Shown here: in pieces, positions 38,401 to 52,100 of the stretch | How the letters are laid out: each line of letters starts with the position of its first letter | How positions within the stretch are numbered: the stretch's first letter is position 1 | Source: Phalacrocorax aristotelis | Taxonomy: Eukaryota; Chordata; Aves; Suliformes; Phalacrocoracidae | Length of the DNA: 64,000 nt | Reading direction: 5' to 3' | NCBI RefSeq assembly: GCF_949628215.1 | Contig: NC_134279.1 | Span: 50,952,266 to 51,016,265 of the forward strand | Position numbers and translations under genes: made by a program | The notes under the pieces: generated by a model | Seen by the model: only the letters and a program-made list of their open reading frames with translations | Database searches by the model: none | Told to the model about the DNA's origin: nothing

Positions 38401-41400
38401 CAACCAGTGGCAGCTTCAACAGCACCTACGTACAGAACTCACGCAAGTGCCAGCAGCAAAGTGCCCTTCTCCCTTCCAGCTGTCAGGGCTGAGGCTCACT
38501 AGAGAAAGCACACACGCGCACACCCCGCGCTCTGCATTCACAAGCATGCATGCAGTTGCAGATCCCCAGGTACCGCCACAGCCTCCCTGGCTGCCTGACA
38601 CCCCTGCCTGGATCCCGGGCCCTCTTACCAGTTCCACGGTCCCCGACTCGCCGCCTGGTCCAGCTTGGTGCTCACTGCATTTTGACAAGGTCCTCATCCA
38701 GGTGATCTTGCTGAGACAAGCGTCCTCCTGCTCCACATACCCTTACCAATTGTCTGGCTGACCAGGGCTCTTCCCTGCTGTTGTCTCGAGTGTTGTTCCA
38801 TTGGTTTTGTGCACCCTTATGTTTGGCTTCTCCCCTTGTCCTTATCATCAAGGGCTTGACAAAGTCCTTGATCAGGTGACGTTAACGAAGCAGGTGCTCT
38901 CTCCTTCGTCATGTGCTGACAGGTAGATTCCAGCTGGGTTTCGATACAGAAGCAGAGAGTGGAAATAGTGCCTCTTTCTGAAGGAAGTCACCTTGGTGCC
39001 TGAGCACGCAGTCCTAATTAAAAACTACTCCTGTGCAAGTTGTCCATCTAGAGCAAACAGCAGTAGAAGGTTTGTACATGGCTCATGAAGTTACAGAGGC
39101 ACCTTGAATGCATTTTATTAAGATGTGATAAACAATTCCTGATAATGAATCTCATAAAGTAATGGCTGCAAGATAGAAGGAAATTTCAAGCAAGAGAAGA
39201 TCAAGCAAGATTAATATACAGAAAAAAATTATTTGTTGTTGATAATTTAGCATACAGTCTCTTCAGAGTTCAGTTTTGTACCAGTTTGAAAGGCCATACA
39301 ATTTCAAAACGTAAGAATAAAAAAGTAAAATGATTCACAAAAGAAACAAAAGAGATTATGTAAATTAACAGTGTCCTTCTTAATGGATACGTAATTTGAA
39401 TACCACAGTACTGCAGTAAGAGAGCATTTGTCAAGCATTCATTTAGGCTCCTGCAGATTTAATATCCAAGGCTGGTCATAGATGTTCACATTCACGGTCC
39501 ATTCATAGGTTATGATGAGTAGCTGGAAATACCATACGTGTATCTAGATCATTACATTTCAGTTATAAAATTACATTGAACTCTTAAGACTACCATTACA
39601 ACAACTTAGTGTGGAAAAATAAGACTTTGTATTATTATATAATTTTAAGATGTCACAGATTTACTGTGCTAGGACTGTTTGAAAATTATAAAGCATGATT
39701 AATTTTATAATCCCATAACTTCCTGATGAATTTAAGCTCAGTATTTGGTTAATAAAAAACTCCCGAACTAAGTATATGCAGAATACAGTGAATGATAAAT
39801 AAACACACAAGCAAAATGCTCTCAATTTAAGAAGTATTTTTCAATCTGATTAGGACCCTACCGCTTACAGACTCTGAACATCTCCTCCTCTATGTAAGCA
39901 GTCTGATATGGTGAAATACTTCCTCCCCCACCACGTGTCCCACATACTCAGTGGAGCAGCAAGAGGAGGAGGGACAACAAGACAGGAGTATAAATTTTTG
40001 CCTTCGCACAAGTGCGATACACAGACCAGCAGCTGGAAGCAGGAATACACAGACACAGACATACGGTCACTAATTAGGCAAACCAGCAGCACTACAGGGA
40101 TGCTGTCGGACCTTCATGACAGCCACGGTGCCGCTTGCTTCTCTCCAGAATGTTTGGGTGTGGGACCACACTTACCACACATAGGAAAAGGAATCTCTCT
40201 GCAATGTCTCTGGCGTAAGGTATCACTTAGAAAAGGTATGTTGCATCCCAGCTGGAGTCAAGTACCATCTGTGTTCGGTTCATGGCTCCCAGCTACATGA
40301 AAACAAGCAGCTTAGCAGCCTCTCCAGCCTCAGCCTAGCTGTCAGATGTATTTGAATTGAAGGGCTGGCCCAGATGCATTCATCCTCTTGCTTGCCCTTC
40401 GTCCTAGCTAGGTACTTAATTATTTGCTACTGTTTGTTTTAGCTCCTTTTTAAGTAATGAAGTCCTTCCTGGAATTTCTTGATTGCTGCCCCTGAATTGA
40501 TACAATACTGTATCTGTCGGAGTCTGCCTTCAGGGAAGTTGTTGAAAGTCATATTTGGGCTTATTATCCATGACTCCTCCATCACTTGCAGCAGTAGGTT
40601 TTTTCATGGCATTGTTTTTTCCCAGATGTATTCAGCTTGGAGTTTTCATTCCCCTGCTGCTTTCCCTTTTGCCACTTAAAGGGGAAAAATTTAAACCATT
40701 TCTACTGTACATGTGTCTACTTAGGCAAAAACCACGACCCCTAGAGTGGAAAGCCCCTAAAGAGCTGTATGTAAGAAACCTTAGCCCATCTAGTGACATC
40801 CCATGCTGTGTGCACTGATCCAGTGGTTTCTACCCTTCAGAGTAGAAGTTATGTGGCTTAATGGTTGACTCAAAAAGCAGGAATCTAAATGTAAAACTAT
40901 AAGTCTGACAGTTTTTGTGTTTGGTTTTGTTTTTTTTTTTAGATCAGACAGTTTAAACCCACTTCTACACAGCTAATGCCCTGAAATGCTTTGACAGCAC
41001 TGAGCCGCTCAGTACCTTGGTCACACATCCAGGTTTGATCACTGTTCAGGGATGAGGTACCTGCCCACGTTCATGCTTTCTATTGCTGGGGATCCTCGGA
41101 ATATGTCTCTGCACAAAATGCAGTGACAGCCACAATTAATTTTTTTCCACTTCCTCTGGAAGTATTTTAACTGCCAGTCTGTAAACCAGTTTTGACAATC
41201 TGTCCACTGTCATTACAAAGTGATATTGAAAAGGATGCAAGATCCACAGGACCAGAGAAAGTAAATGCTTCGGCAGCCTCTCAGGGCATTTGCCCAACAC
41301 GGGGACTTCTGGATTCCAGTCCCTACTCCTCATACAGGGTTTTGTCATGTGGTTTCAAAGTGCAAGGGCATATTACTGTCTTTACAAGCTATGCCATCTG

Positions 41401-44400
41401 TAAGACGCATAATTTGATAGCAACTACCGCAGCTCCTCAAGTCCCTCTGAATCCAGACTGCCATTATCCTACTCTTCAACTCTGCTTCAGGCAATGTATT
41501 TCCACTCCCTCTCACATTCTGTCCCCAGCACTTTTGTAACCGGGAGCTGTTTTAGTTGAATCACATATATACATACGTTTGTGATATTTTATTTTTTGCT
41601 GTGCTAATTCCTAACTGAGCCGTCTCACCCCCGTCACACATGTGCTACTGGCCATGAAAGATGTGCACGAGAATGCACAGCTCCCAGGGGCATCATCTTA
41701 CGACATCCCTATACTCAGTATTGCCTGGTTAACTAGTTTAGCTAGTTGGCTGATTTAAAACAGATCTTGTGCAATTCTCTGCCTGGATCCGTTCAGAGAG
41801 CCTAGGTGACTAACTTCAGGCTCAGCATTTTACTGCAGAAGTTTGAAGACTTCAAAGTTTATTTTTACAGCACTACACTCTTTGAATCTAGGTTGTAGCT
41901 TCTGAATCAGGGGTAGAGTGAGTTACAGTTCATTGTTGCAATCCAGAATGTACAACCTCAGGCAAATCACCTAAACCAACTTAATAGTAGAAACACTTAT
42001 TAAAAAATCATGGCTTATGGGTATGGCTGCTTAAAAAGGAGGATTATAAATTTGTTGTCAGAAAGAAAAAACTGTAAATGAAAATTACTTGCAATGGATT
42101 GCTATGAAACAGGAACTGGAAAAGCTCCTATGCAATGATATTAATTTAATTTCATTTATTTTTAAATTAAGGTGGACCTATAAACAGGTAACTCAGCTCT
42201 GTGTACTTTTAAAAAAATCCAGGAGTCACAGTTTATTTGCTTACACTGAATAAACAGAAACATATTAGTAAAACTTGAATACATTTAATATGTTGCTGTT
42301 TTTACAAATGTTTACATATGTATAAAATTAGGAATTTTATATTAAAATTTCCAAGTGAGTACTAATATTTTTATGGAAAGCTCCTAGCTAATAGTCACGT
42401 TCCTCTGTGGGAGGAATTTGTAAGTCAAACTAGTGGTAAAAATTAGCATTACCCATTCAAGATTAAAGCACACCCCCATGTATTTAATTGTGCGTGTACG
42501 AAAAAGAACATAATACTGCTAAGGGCACCATCTGCTGACAGGTTCAGGGTGCCAAATGCTTTCGTGGTTTTTCAGATACAGGGAAAAATACCGTAAGTTC
42601 AAACCTCACATATATTAGAAATTTTTCATATTAGTTTCAGCTTGATTTTAAGGGGAGTTCACACTTGGTATTGCCACAAATTACTTCTCTTTCAGATTCA
42701 TTTTTGAATAGTGAGCTTTTGGTCTGATTCTTTTCCTTCTGCAAGTATTAGTCTGGAGTTCTTTTGCTAGAAACTGGCTTGAAAGCGTCCTCAGTGGGAC
42801 AAGAGAGCAAGACACATCATTACATAATGAATATTATGCAATGTTGAATCAAAGTGAAAAATTCCTCTATCATTTTTTTCCTATTTTATTCCAATGCATC
42901 CTTATCCTGATATTTAGGTGGAAAAGAGGAGATCAAATAACTACAGCAACCAGGCAGTATGACCAACGATCTGCTGCAAGTCACCGTTAAGTAGTTTCTT
43001 TTTCTTCAGGCTGATAAGTTGCTTTGTAATACAAGACAAGAATCTGCAGTGGAAGTAATTTGTATAGACTTACTGCCAAAATGTGCAAGGAGGGAAACTG
43101 CCAGGGTGATCTTCAACATCAGAAGATTAGTGGGGAGCAGCTTGCAGTACAGGGTGTTCTGCAGGGAACTAGGAATTCATCAGAGCTCAGACAAAAGTTA
43201 GTATCACAAAGCTACCCAAAGCCGCAGGTTTAAGAGTTACCATTTTATCACAATATACAGCTGGTCTGGGCATCAGTGGGCAGTTTTAAGCATCTGCTGA
43301 ATATCTTCTTATATTATTACAGGTTTCTTAACTTACAGAAGAGAACGAGAGCCGTTTCTATAAAAAGCCTTCATTTACACAACTTCTCAAATAATCTAGT
43401 TGCAGCATACAAATTTTCTCTGCTGCCAGGGATCTGGTGGATTCCGAATAAGGTTTCATCATGCATAGTGACTGCTGCCTATCCGAGGGGTGCCTCTATA
43501 GCAGATGGCATGTCCCATCACCCTGCTTTGTTTTCACCTGTCTGTCCTTGCACGTCCAGCTCTTTTATACGCATTTCTGTGGCAGAAAAGCAAACCTATC
43601 TAAGGTAATGACCAAAAGAAGCAAAAAAATCTATTTTTTGTGACCGTGAGATGCTCTAATTCAAAGCACTTGTATATTCATGTTATGACAAAAAAATTTT
43701 TTGTGAGAAAAGAATTTGAATGATATACACTGCAAAGAAAATTAGTTTCAAGTGCATTTATTTTGAAATAAACATATGCATATATTCATATTTATATTAA
43801 ATAACTTATTATTAAACATGAGAAAAAAATACCCTTAAAAACTAATCTGACACTTTCACATTCTATTTTATATTAAGTGACTATAGTTAGGAAATATATA
43901 GAAAAATGATAAAATTGTCTCAAGCCAGCCGTAAAAGCAAAGTGCACTATTGCCTAGAGCAGTGGAGGAGCGAAACGATGATGGGGCTGCTGCTTCCTCC
44001 AAGGGGAGGATCCCTGGCAGTGGGCAGTAGTGAATGAAGAGGCAGGACGGGAACCCCTTCGGTAACTCCCTATCCTTTCTTCCTGTTTTTTGTCCTTCAT
44101 CACCGAAGTAGAAAATTGGGTTTTGTATACGCTGACAAGAAGCAGTGAGACAGTTCTCCGTACCAAGACGATACATTGAAACAATTAATTCCCTAAATGT
44201 TCACACAGGGACTGCAGCTTATCCATGTTCTGTTATGTCTTTATCCCAATTTATTCAATTTTTCCTGTTGTTAGTAGTTTAAGGATGCCACGGTGGAACT
44301 TTGGTAAGTATTTATCATGAAGTATTCTCAAGTAGCATCCTTCCAAGTTTTCTGAACTGGCTTTTTCTCAGACAAAGCCACAGGTAGCACATTTTTTTCC

Positions 44401-46021
44401 CCTAAGATTCCCAGAGTGGAATTCCTTAAAAAAAAATCTCCCTTTTCATTTTATTTTGATTTTTAGCAGAGATAAATCTTATTATAAATGAAACATTTCT
44501 AAACTTAGGTGTACTTCCACAGATGCTATACATCTTTTCTATTCACATGTGATAAATGATGGTATTTGAGCAACATGTGCACTAAATACGACTTTGAGAA
44601 GTTTGCTTACAGGTATTTGGAGTAATAAAAGATTTAAAACCATTATTTTGGTTCTATTTTAATTGTCAGACTCCAGCAAATATTTCCCTTTCCGATAACA
44701 ATTTACTGACATTAGTTTTAGTGTGTGTATATTCGGCTAGAAATATTTCAAGGCACAGATTGTTCCTAAATAGATACAGACTTACTTAACGTCCAGTGAA
44801 CCTTTTCAAGAAGGATGTAAGAAATGTGTGTTGGTGTTTGTTTGGGTTTAACTCACACCACCTAACAATCATCTTGAAAGGGAGTAAGGAAAACGCTGCT
44901 GCTCAATACCAAAGAAAACATTTAGAGAATATGAAAACGAAATGTAACAGTGTCCTTATCACTGTTTCAGTAACATCTAAACCTACAGGGCATGAAAGGT
45001 CATGGTGGCTACTCATCGCCTGTCATCTCCATAAACTTTATAAGGCCTAATTTATATCTAATATTTGATGCGTAATATTCAAATATTACAGAGTGTTGCT
45101 CTGTACTGCTGCATGCATTCATGTTTTGTTTCGCTTTTTTGTTTGACACAAACACAAGTTAGTTATCTATTTTTCAGATACTGCATTCCGGAGTAGCAAA
45201 TTAAACAACTATAATTTCTACTCAGTGCCACATCTTACTTCATATACAAGTGCACTATTCACAAGAAACACATGAAGTTTTACTCTACCAGAAATATATC
45301 AGTGAATTTGAATGTATGGCAATAAAATTTATAATAAATATTACAAAGTGTGTGTTACTTAAGGTGAATTTGAACATTTTGACTTTTCTCACCATACTGC
45401 TCGTAAGACATCTTAAAATCTGTATTGTTTTTTTAAAGGATAAATTAATAAACATAGTAGTAAGACTTGGAAAATCTGAATATTATAGTCTATACAGTAC
45501 CTTTCCTAGGTAAATACCTATCATTCACATTATGACTGAAACAGCTTTGTTAGCTTCTAAGAATTCGTACATTCAACTCGTACATAATTGTTATGCTACT
45601 TAGTATATTCATTCCCAATTTAGCACAAACTTTTAACAGTGCTGTTCTGGAAGCAAATTCACAGTCTAAGCTGATGCGGGGCAATGTCTCTTCATTGCCA
45701 AAACATTTGCCTACTCAGATGTAAAATTTTTTTTTGTTTGTTTAAATGACAAACGTATCTCAAAATAATAAAAAATAATGTTAAAAATGTATTCTTAAAA
45801 AAATACTTCTGCTAATCAGGTGATATAGCTTGTTGTTTAAATAAAATACATACTTCAAAGCAGTTGTAAGAGTTGATGATCACCATATTAAGTGGAAAAG
45901 AAGTCCTGTGTTTTCTGTTGCAGCAGGAAGATTCATGATTCACCCTGGATGGTTTGTTCTTAATTAATAATTCATTGGAATAAGTAGTTCTAGCCAGTGT
46001 AGATAATCCTTCTTTCTTCCT
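35410..46021. other. Intergenic region between the ZDHHC2 promoter and the distal MICU3 exon
   Basis: Mostly AT-rich, with no recognisable gene. A GC-richer block lies at 38270-38720 and imperfect direct repeats at 38681-38733 and 38856-38907. Candidate minus-strand polyadenylation signals (AATAAA) for a MICU3 transcript ending in the 46-kb exon occur at 44455-44450 and 44255-44250, so the right part, roughly 44-46 kb, may be MICU3 3' UTR. Confidence 0.55.
38681..38907. repeat. Imperfect direct repeat pair
   Basis: Two stretches about 175 bp apart share a pattern: ttttgacaaggtcctcatcc followed by aggtgat (38681) and cttgacaaagtccttgatc followed by aggtgac (38856), each then continuing into a purine/pyrimidine block ending in ctcctgctcc / ctctccttcg. 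They could be parts of an unrecognised mobile element or LTR. Confidence 0.45.
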
Positions 46022-46132
46022 TTATCTCAGCATATCTCGTCTCCGAAATTGCTTCCATAGATCTCTGAGATGTTCACTGGTTACAGTCATCACACAAGAG
46101 TAATATTCCTTCCAACCATACTTTGGAGTCTC
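46022..46132 (-). CDS. MICU3: Candidate alternative terminal exon of MICU3 with a MICU2-like tail
   Basis: A pyrimidine-rich acceptor (GTTTTTCACTTTTCACAG) precedes an ORF in phase 0, matching the donor at 56636. It encodes 36 residues, starting [14 protein letters not shown] and ending [15 protein letters not shown], then TAA at 46024-46022. The E-Y-x-x-C-V ... L-W-K-Q pattern resembles the C-terminal helix of MICU2 (EYWKCV ... VWKQ, from memory). It lies on the same strand, downstream of the usual last exon and with no other gene between. It may be a distal last exon used when the 75-nt exon is skipped, and/or the 3' UTR exon. Not proven by sequence alone. Confidence 0.68.
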   Translation of the reverse strand, partial: ETPKYGWKEYYSCVMTVTSEHLRDLWKQFRRRDMLR

Positions 46133-49100
46133 CTGTGAAAAGTGAAAAACATACAATTGGAAACAGATATCGTTCACTAAATTCCTTAATATTACATTAA
46201 ATTTGACTCACACTCATACAGACTAGATGTATGTTTTAATATTAAAATCATGAAAGATCTGTCATGGTTTTAGCTGGGATAGAGTTAATTTTCTTCACTG
46301 CAGCTGGCACAGTGCTGTGCTTTGGACTTAGTATGAAACAATGTTGGTAACGCACCGAAGTTTTGGTTGTTGCTGGGCAGTGCTTGTACTAGTCAAGGGC
46401 TTTTCCAGCTCCCCCATGCTCTGCCCGGTGCACAAGAAGCTGGGAGGGGAGCGGGCACAGCCAAGAGAGCTGATTCAAACTGGCCAAAGGGATATTCCAT
46501 ATCACGTGATGTCATGCCCAGTGTGTGAACTGGGGGAAACTGGCCGGCGGGGCAGCGATCGTGGCTCAGGGACCTGCGGTGTCAGTCAGCAGGTGGTGAG
46601 CGGTTGCATCACTTGTTGTTTGGGTTTTTTCCCCTCCTCCCAAGGTTTCATCTCTACTTTCTTTTTCATTATATTACTATTTTTATTATTATTATTACTG
46701 TTTTATTTTAATTATTAAACTGTTCTTATCTCAACCCATGAGTTTTCTTACTTTTGCCCTTCTGATTCCCTCCCCATCCCACAGGGGTGGGGGGAGTAAG
46801 CGAGTGGCTGTGTGGTGCTTAGTTGCTGGCCGGGGCTAAACCACAACAGATCAAATACTTCTCTGACTCAGAAGTACTTCTGTATAATGAGGGTTATAAA
46901 TCCACACACAGGTTAAGTATTCAGAATGCATCCTCACCTCACAGCACATGGTTAGTATCAGCAAATAGCCTATGTATATTAAAAGCTGTAAGAAAGGATT
47001 TCCTCTTTATTCAGGTATGCCCTGCTCTCTCTCTAGTTTTGTTTCTTGCTTCTTCATGTTGACACTGTACTAAGCCACCTCTAACACCAAATAAAAAACA
47101 CAGAAAATTACCGATGTTCAAGAAACTGAGGCACCAGCAAAAGCCAAATACAAAATAGGCAGATGATAGGAAAGCTTCTTTATACTAGGTTACTTTAATC
47201 CTGAGCTGCACTGTAGTTCATTGACATTAATAAGTGCCCACACTGAATGGAGAGGAGTATCGTCCAAAGGCTGGCCTGGGAGATTCACTAGACTCTTATG
47301 CTGTCTGTAGTTATCACTGGGTCTCATTATTGCTTCTGCTATTCCTAACTTCACAAGCCTATTTTGATAGTAAGTTCAGAAAGATGGAGCAGGGCTAAAT
47401 ATTCCGTCAACTGGGAAAGAGGCTAAGTAAGGAACAGGAATTGTAATTGTAGATAAGTCAGAGGCATTTACAAGTAATTTTAAATTGTAATTCATCTTAG
47501 AAATTAAGTCCAGTATCTGGAGGTCAATGGTTACAGTGTCAAGGTGAGAGATTGTCTGATAGCTTGTTTTGGTTGAACTGAGTGAAGAAGTTAAAAATAC
47601 TGTGACGTTGCAGTATTTGAAAACCAACCATCAGAGAGTGAAGCCTACATTTCACTTATTCTTATTACTCATCCTGTATAATTAAAAAGCATAGAACATT
47701 ATGCATTAGTTGTAAATATTCAGAAAACAATCTAATCCACAGCAGTACGTAATCCAGACTTTAAATGAAATACTAGAAACAATACTTACATGAACGCAAA
47801 GTTTAGTTGAGATTTACTGTCAATCTTATGAAAAAAATGCATTACTTGCAAAAGGCATTGCCTTATTTAAGAAAAGCACTTTCAGTTGATTAACCAGTGC
47901 TTTGAGATATGCATTTATTTTTTATTTTATGAAACAGGTTCAGAGAAATGTTCATGAAAATCAGTAAAAGAAACACTGAAGTACATTAACTGTTCATATA
48001 CTTATTTCTAATGTACGCACTGCTGTTCGATCTACTCTCAGCGTACCAAATCCTTATACAGAACATCCTGTCCACATACTCTGCAACACTTTCGCATTTC
48101 ACTGGAACATTTTACTCCCACTTTACTCAGGTATGTTTTTAAGGTTCGAGTCAGTTTTAGGATCAAAAGTCTGGGTTCTGGAACTTCCAGCTACCTTAGC
48201 AAGATGATCCAGGGAGGCGTGCCTATCACACACTACCCACTTTATTGGCTTTAGAGAAGAGGTAAGCAACAGTCTCTTCAACTACTAAGGAACAGCCTCT
48301 TCAGGTATTCAACTGCTGTATATTAGGGAAGTATGGAAACGAAAAGCTTTCAAAATATTAACTACATGACACATTTAATGTTGCTTGACTGAATGAAGTA
48401 TTTACAGAAGACAGAAACATGACTAGCAATAAGGTTCTTAATGAGTTGCTTGAGTCCTTTTTGTTTTTCTTAAATTTTCTCAGAATGAAATTTACTTTCC
48501 CAATCTGTGCCAAGATGCTGTTTGTAACTATTAACTATGACTTTCTATAAACCTTTAATCAGCAATTTAGAAGCCCTGCAAAATTCAGAACATCTAGAAA
48601 ACAGTTCTTTTAATGCAAAAATCGTAAGATTTTTCAAGAAATTACTGGGACTTACAACTTATTTCCTAGATTTACAATTGTGACATATAATATTTATTTT
48701 CAATACTTTAGAAGTGAAAAAAATTGGAATTACAGATTAAGTGGTGTCTGTTACAGTTAGTGAGCACACAAATAGTTTAGCAAACAGTACTTTCAGATGG
48801 ACTTGAACCCCTCCTGAAGTTGGCCTCTAGCATCCTTCTTTGGAAATCAACCTTGAAAACGCTTTATTAGAAATTTCCTACATAACCCTTCCATAAGGCA
48901 CTCGAAGTAGAGTTCTCCTCTCAGCTCTGCCAGGCAGCTCCTACTAATGTGTTTTTTTTTCCTGTCCTCCCAGCAGTGTATGCAAAGGAGTACCTGCCGA
49001 TGCAGAGCTGGGCTGTGTGCCCCGCAGGGAGAGCAATGCAGAAAGTCAAGCTCTCCAAGAACATTGCCAGCTCTTGGGACCACACAGAGCTTGTACCGTT

Positions 49101-52100
49101 GTTCCCCAAGGAGAGATTTTCATTATTTATTATAAGTGTATAACATTCTTTACGCTGTTAAGTAAATTGCATTAGTGCAATTTAGAGATACATAACGTAC
49201 AGCACAATGTGCTGTTTATCCCTTTTCAGGGTGCGGATTCAAAGTACGGTATAATCTATGGTACGTATGCCAAGTATCTTAATCTCTTTCATCAGAGTTC
49301 TACATTTACCACAGAAAGTATATCAAAGCAAAGACAATGATCTGTACACTTATATTGGGAACAAAATAAGAATAAGAGTTATTGTATCGCACCTAACTTT
49401 GTGATGTAATTGCAGCAGATTTTTGTATTTCACATACATTTATGTGTTTTTTTTGTACGAGACTGAAATTTAATTACCCAACTGGAACTGTCCAATTTCA
49501 AATCTCCAATGATTCCATCTTTGTTTTAATCTTTTCAATTTGTAAACTAAACATAAAATAATTATTTTTAGAATTATGTAAATTCGCTTTTACTCCACAC
49601 TGTATGGCAAAGAATTAGTTTTGTTCGCCTCCACAGTAACAAACTCCTATATCACTTCACATGTGTTTTGGTTAAAGTTTCCATTTCCATCAACTGACAC
49701 TTGGAAAAAACTAATAAATTTGAAGAAATATTTTAAGTTAAGTAACACTTTGCACAAATAGGAACTCAGAATAGGTAACAACTGGATACGTTACTCTGGG
49801 TGTTACATCACAAGACACATGAGCAATTGCTCAAGTGAAGAGCAGTAGCTCTAATGTGTCTGCAGGGACAAGGGAATTTTACATATTTGAGGTTTTGTTC
49901 TGGATTTGGCTGCAATAGAGTTAATTTTCTTCCTGGTAACTGGCATAGTGCTGTGCTCTGGATTTAGGATGAGAATAATGTTGATAACCCCCTGATGTTT
50001 TAGCTGTTGCCAAGCACTGCTTAGTCCTTGACTAAGTCACGGACTTTACAGCTTCCCATGCTCTGCCGGGCGCACAGGAAGCTGGGAGGGCAGGGGGCAC
50101 AGCCAGGACCGCTGACCTCAACTCACCAAAGGGATATTCCATACCATATAACATCATGCTCAGTGTACGAACTGAGGGGGAGCTGGCTGGGGGCAGTAAT
50201 TGCTGCTCAGGGACTGGCTGGGCATCAGTCGGTGGGTGGTGAGTGGTTGCATCGCTTGTTTATCCTGGGTTTTGTTCTGCTGTTTTTTTTTTTTTTTTTT
50301 AATTAGTTTTCACTACATCATCATTATATTATTATTATTGTTGTTGTTATTGTTGTTATTATTATTATATTTCAATTATTAAACTGTTCTTATCTCAACC
50401 CATGAGTTTTCTTTCTTACGCCCTTCCAATTCTCTCCCCATCCCACCAGGGGGGAGGGTGAGTGAGCGGCTGGGTGGGGCTTGGTTGCCGGCTGGGGTGA
50501 AACCACGACAGGTCTACAGTGCATGCTTGAGTGCACAGGGAAGAGATATCTGATACAGACCTACACAAGCAAGCTTAGGTACCAGAAGCATTCTTGTTAT
50601 AGCATCCAGGAGCTCCAGGTGGGAAGAAGAGCAGGGTTAATAACCAGCAAGCTCTATACTATGTCAGTGAGGCTGCCTGTGGCCAGGTCAGTGCATGGAA
50701 AACCAACCCGGTTTCTCTGTCTGTCTCCCAGTGCATACTATTATCAACTTTAAATCTTTTTTCTTGAGAATGTCTTTATACAGAGTGAACAAAATCTCCC
50801 TTTATAAATCTCCACTGTATATTTCTCTCCCAGTTTACTCCATCTCAAACGATGAATGAATTAATTTATTGCTTGAATTCAGACCTCTGTCAAGGTGTCA
50901 ATGTATGTAAACTTGATGCTTTTACGACAGTCTCTCTTTTTGTCGCCAAGCTAATTTTATTAGGCTTGATGATTAGATACTGGATTCTTTGTGTCACTGC
51001 ATTTTGTTCTGCCTGGTCACATAACCTTCACTGAAATTATTAGGAAAGCATCATGACCGTATACCATTTTGCCAGTTTCCTGCAAGAGCTGTTCCGTATC
51101 TTAAAAAGTTTACAGTTTCAAAAATACTTGATATGCAACTACAATGTAGGTTGTGGCAGAATTAGTGGGGACAAAAAGACTAAGTACTCCTAAAATGATT
51201 TTTAAAAAGACATAGGAAAAGAAGAAAGGAAGTTTTGAAAGTCAAAAGTTTCAAAGAGATGAAGTTACATAGAATAGATCTAAAGCCACAAATTTCCTCT
51301 TATGTGACTGATGAGTTGGATTACTAAAATATTGGTTTAACTATTTGATTAGTCATTTACACTTCCCAGAAACCAGATGCTTTGTTTGCTAAGATAAAAT
51401 TTCATTTTGTGTTCCTCACATATTAGTACAATGCTTCAGTATTTGGTTTATACTCATAAAGAGGAAGTATAATTTTAAAAATGTTAATAGTTAATCAAAA
51501 TAATAAAGAAGTAATCCTATGTATGCTAAATGTTACATGTACGAGAAGCGTGTATGCAGATCAAACAGTACTCATCTTCCTTCTAGGAGGAAATCAGCTG
51601 TGTAAGCCTGGACATGCCCCAAGCCATATTTACTGAATTTCAAAGAACAAGCCTGTTCAAAAGATGTGTCACTTCACTGAAAAAAATTATGGCATGAAGA
51701 GTCCCAACCAACAGCATCTGGGGTACATGACATGCTGTGCCATGGGAACAGGTCAATAGTTTAGATATATTCCCTCTCCCTTACCTGTCTTGCGTAGGGG
51801 TCTACAAAAGGAAAACATCAGTGGGACTGGTGAGCTGGTGGGCTACCAGTCTGGGTAAATGGACCCCACCTCTCATCCTTACAGACTTAGATTTTCCAAT
51901 GTGCTGGAAGTCAGCCACCACCCAAGATAAACAGGATCCAAAACACTTCTGCTTATTGTACCTACATTCCTCACTTCCCTGACACGCAAGGAATTTCATG
52001 GTGGAGTTAGGGAAGAAAGACTTAAACCAGAGGCCCAGCACGCTCAGTGGCATACAAGTGCTCAGAGAGGCATATGACAGGAAAGGGGAGGATTCAGGTG

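Noticed and set aside
46260-50510. A single provirus bounded by the two LTRs
   Set aside because: No primer-binding site after the first LTR, no gag/pol/env-like frames between them, marked divergence between the LTRs, and copy 1 has its own GATC target duplication.
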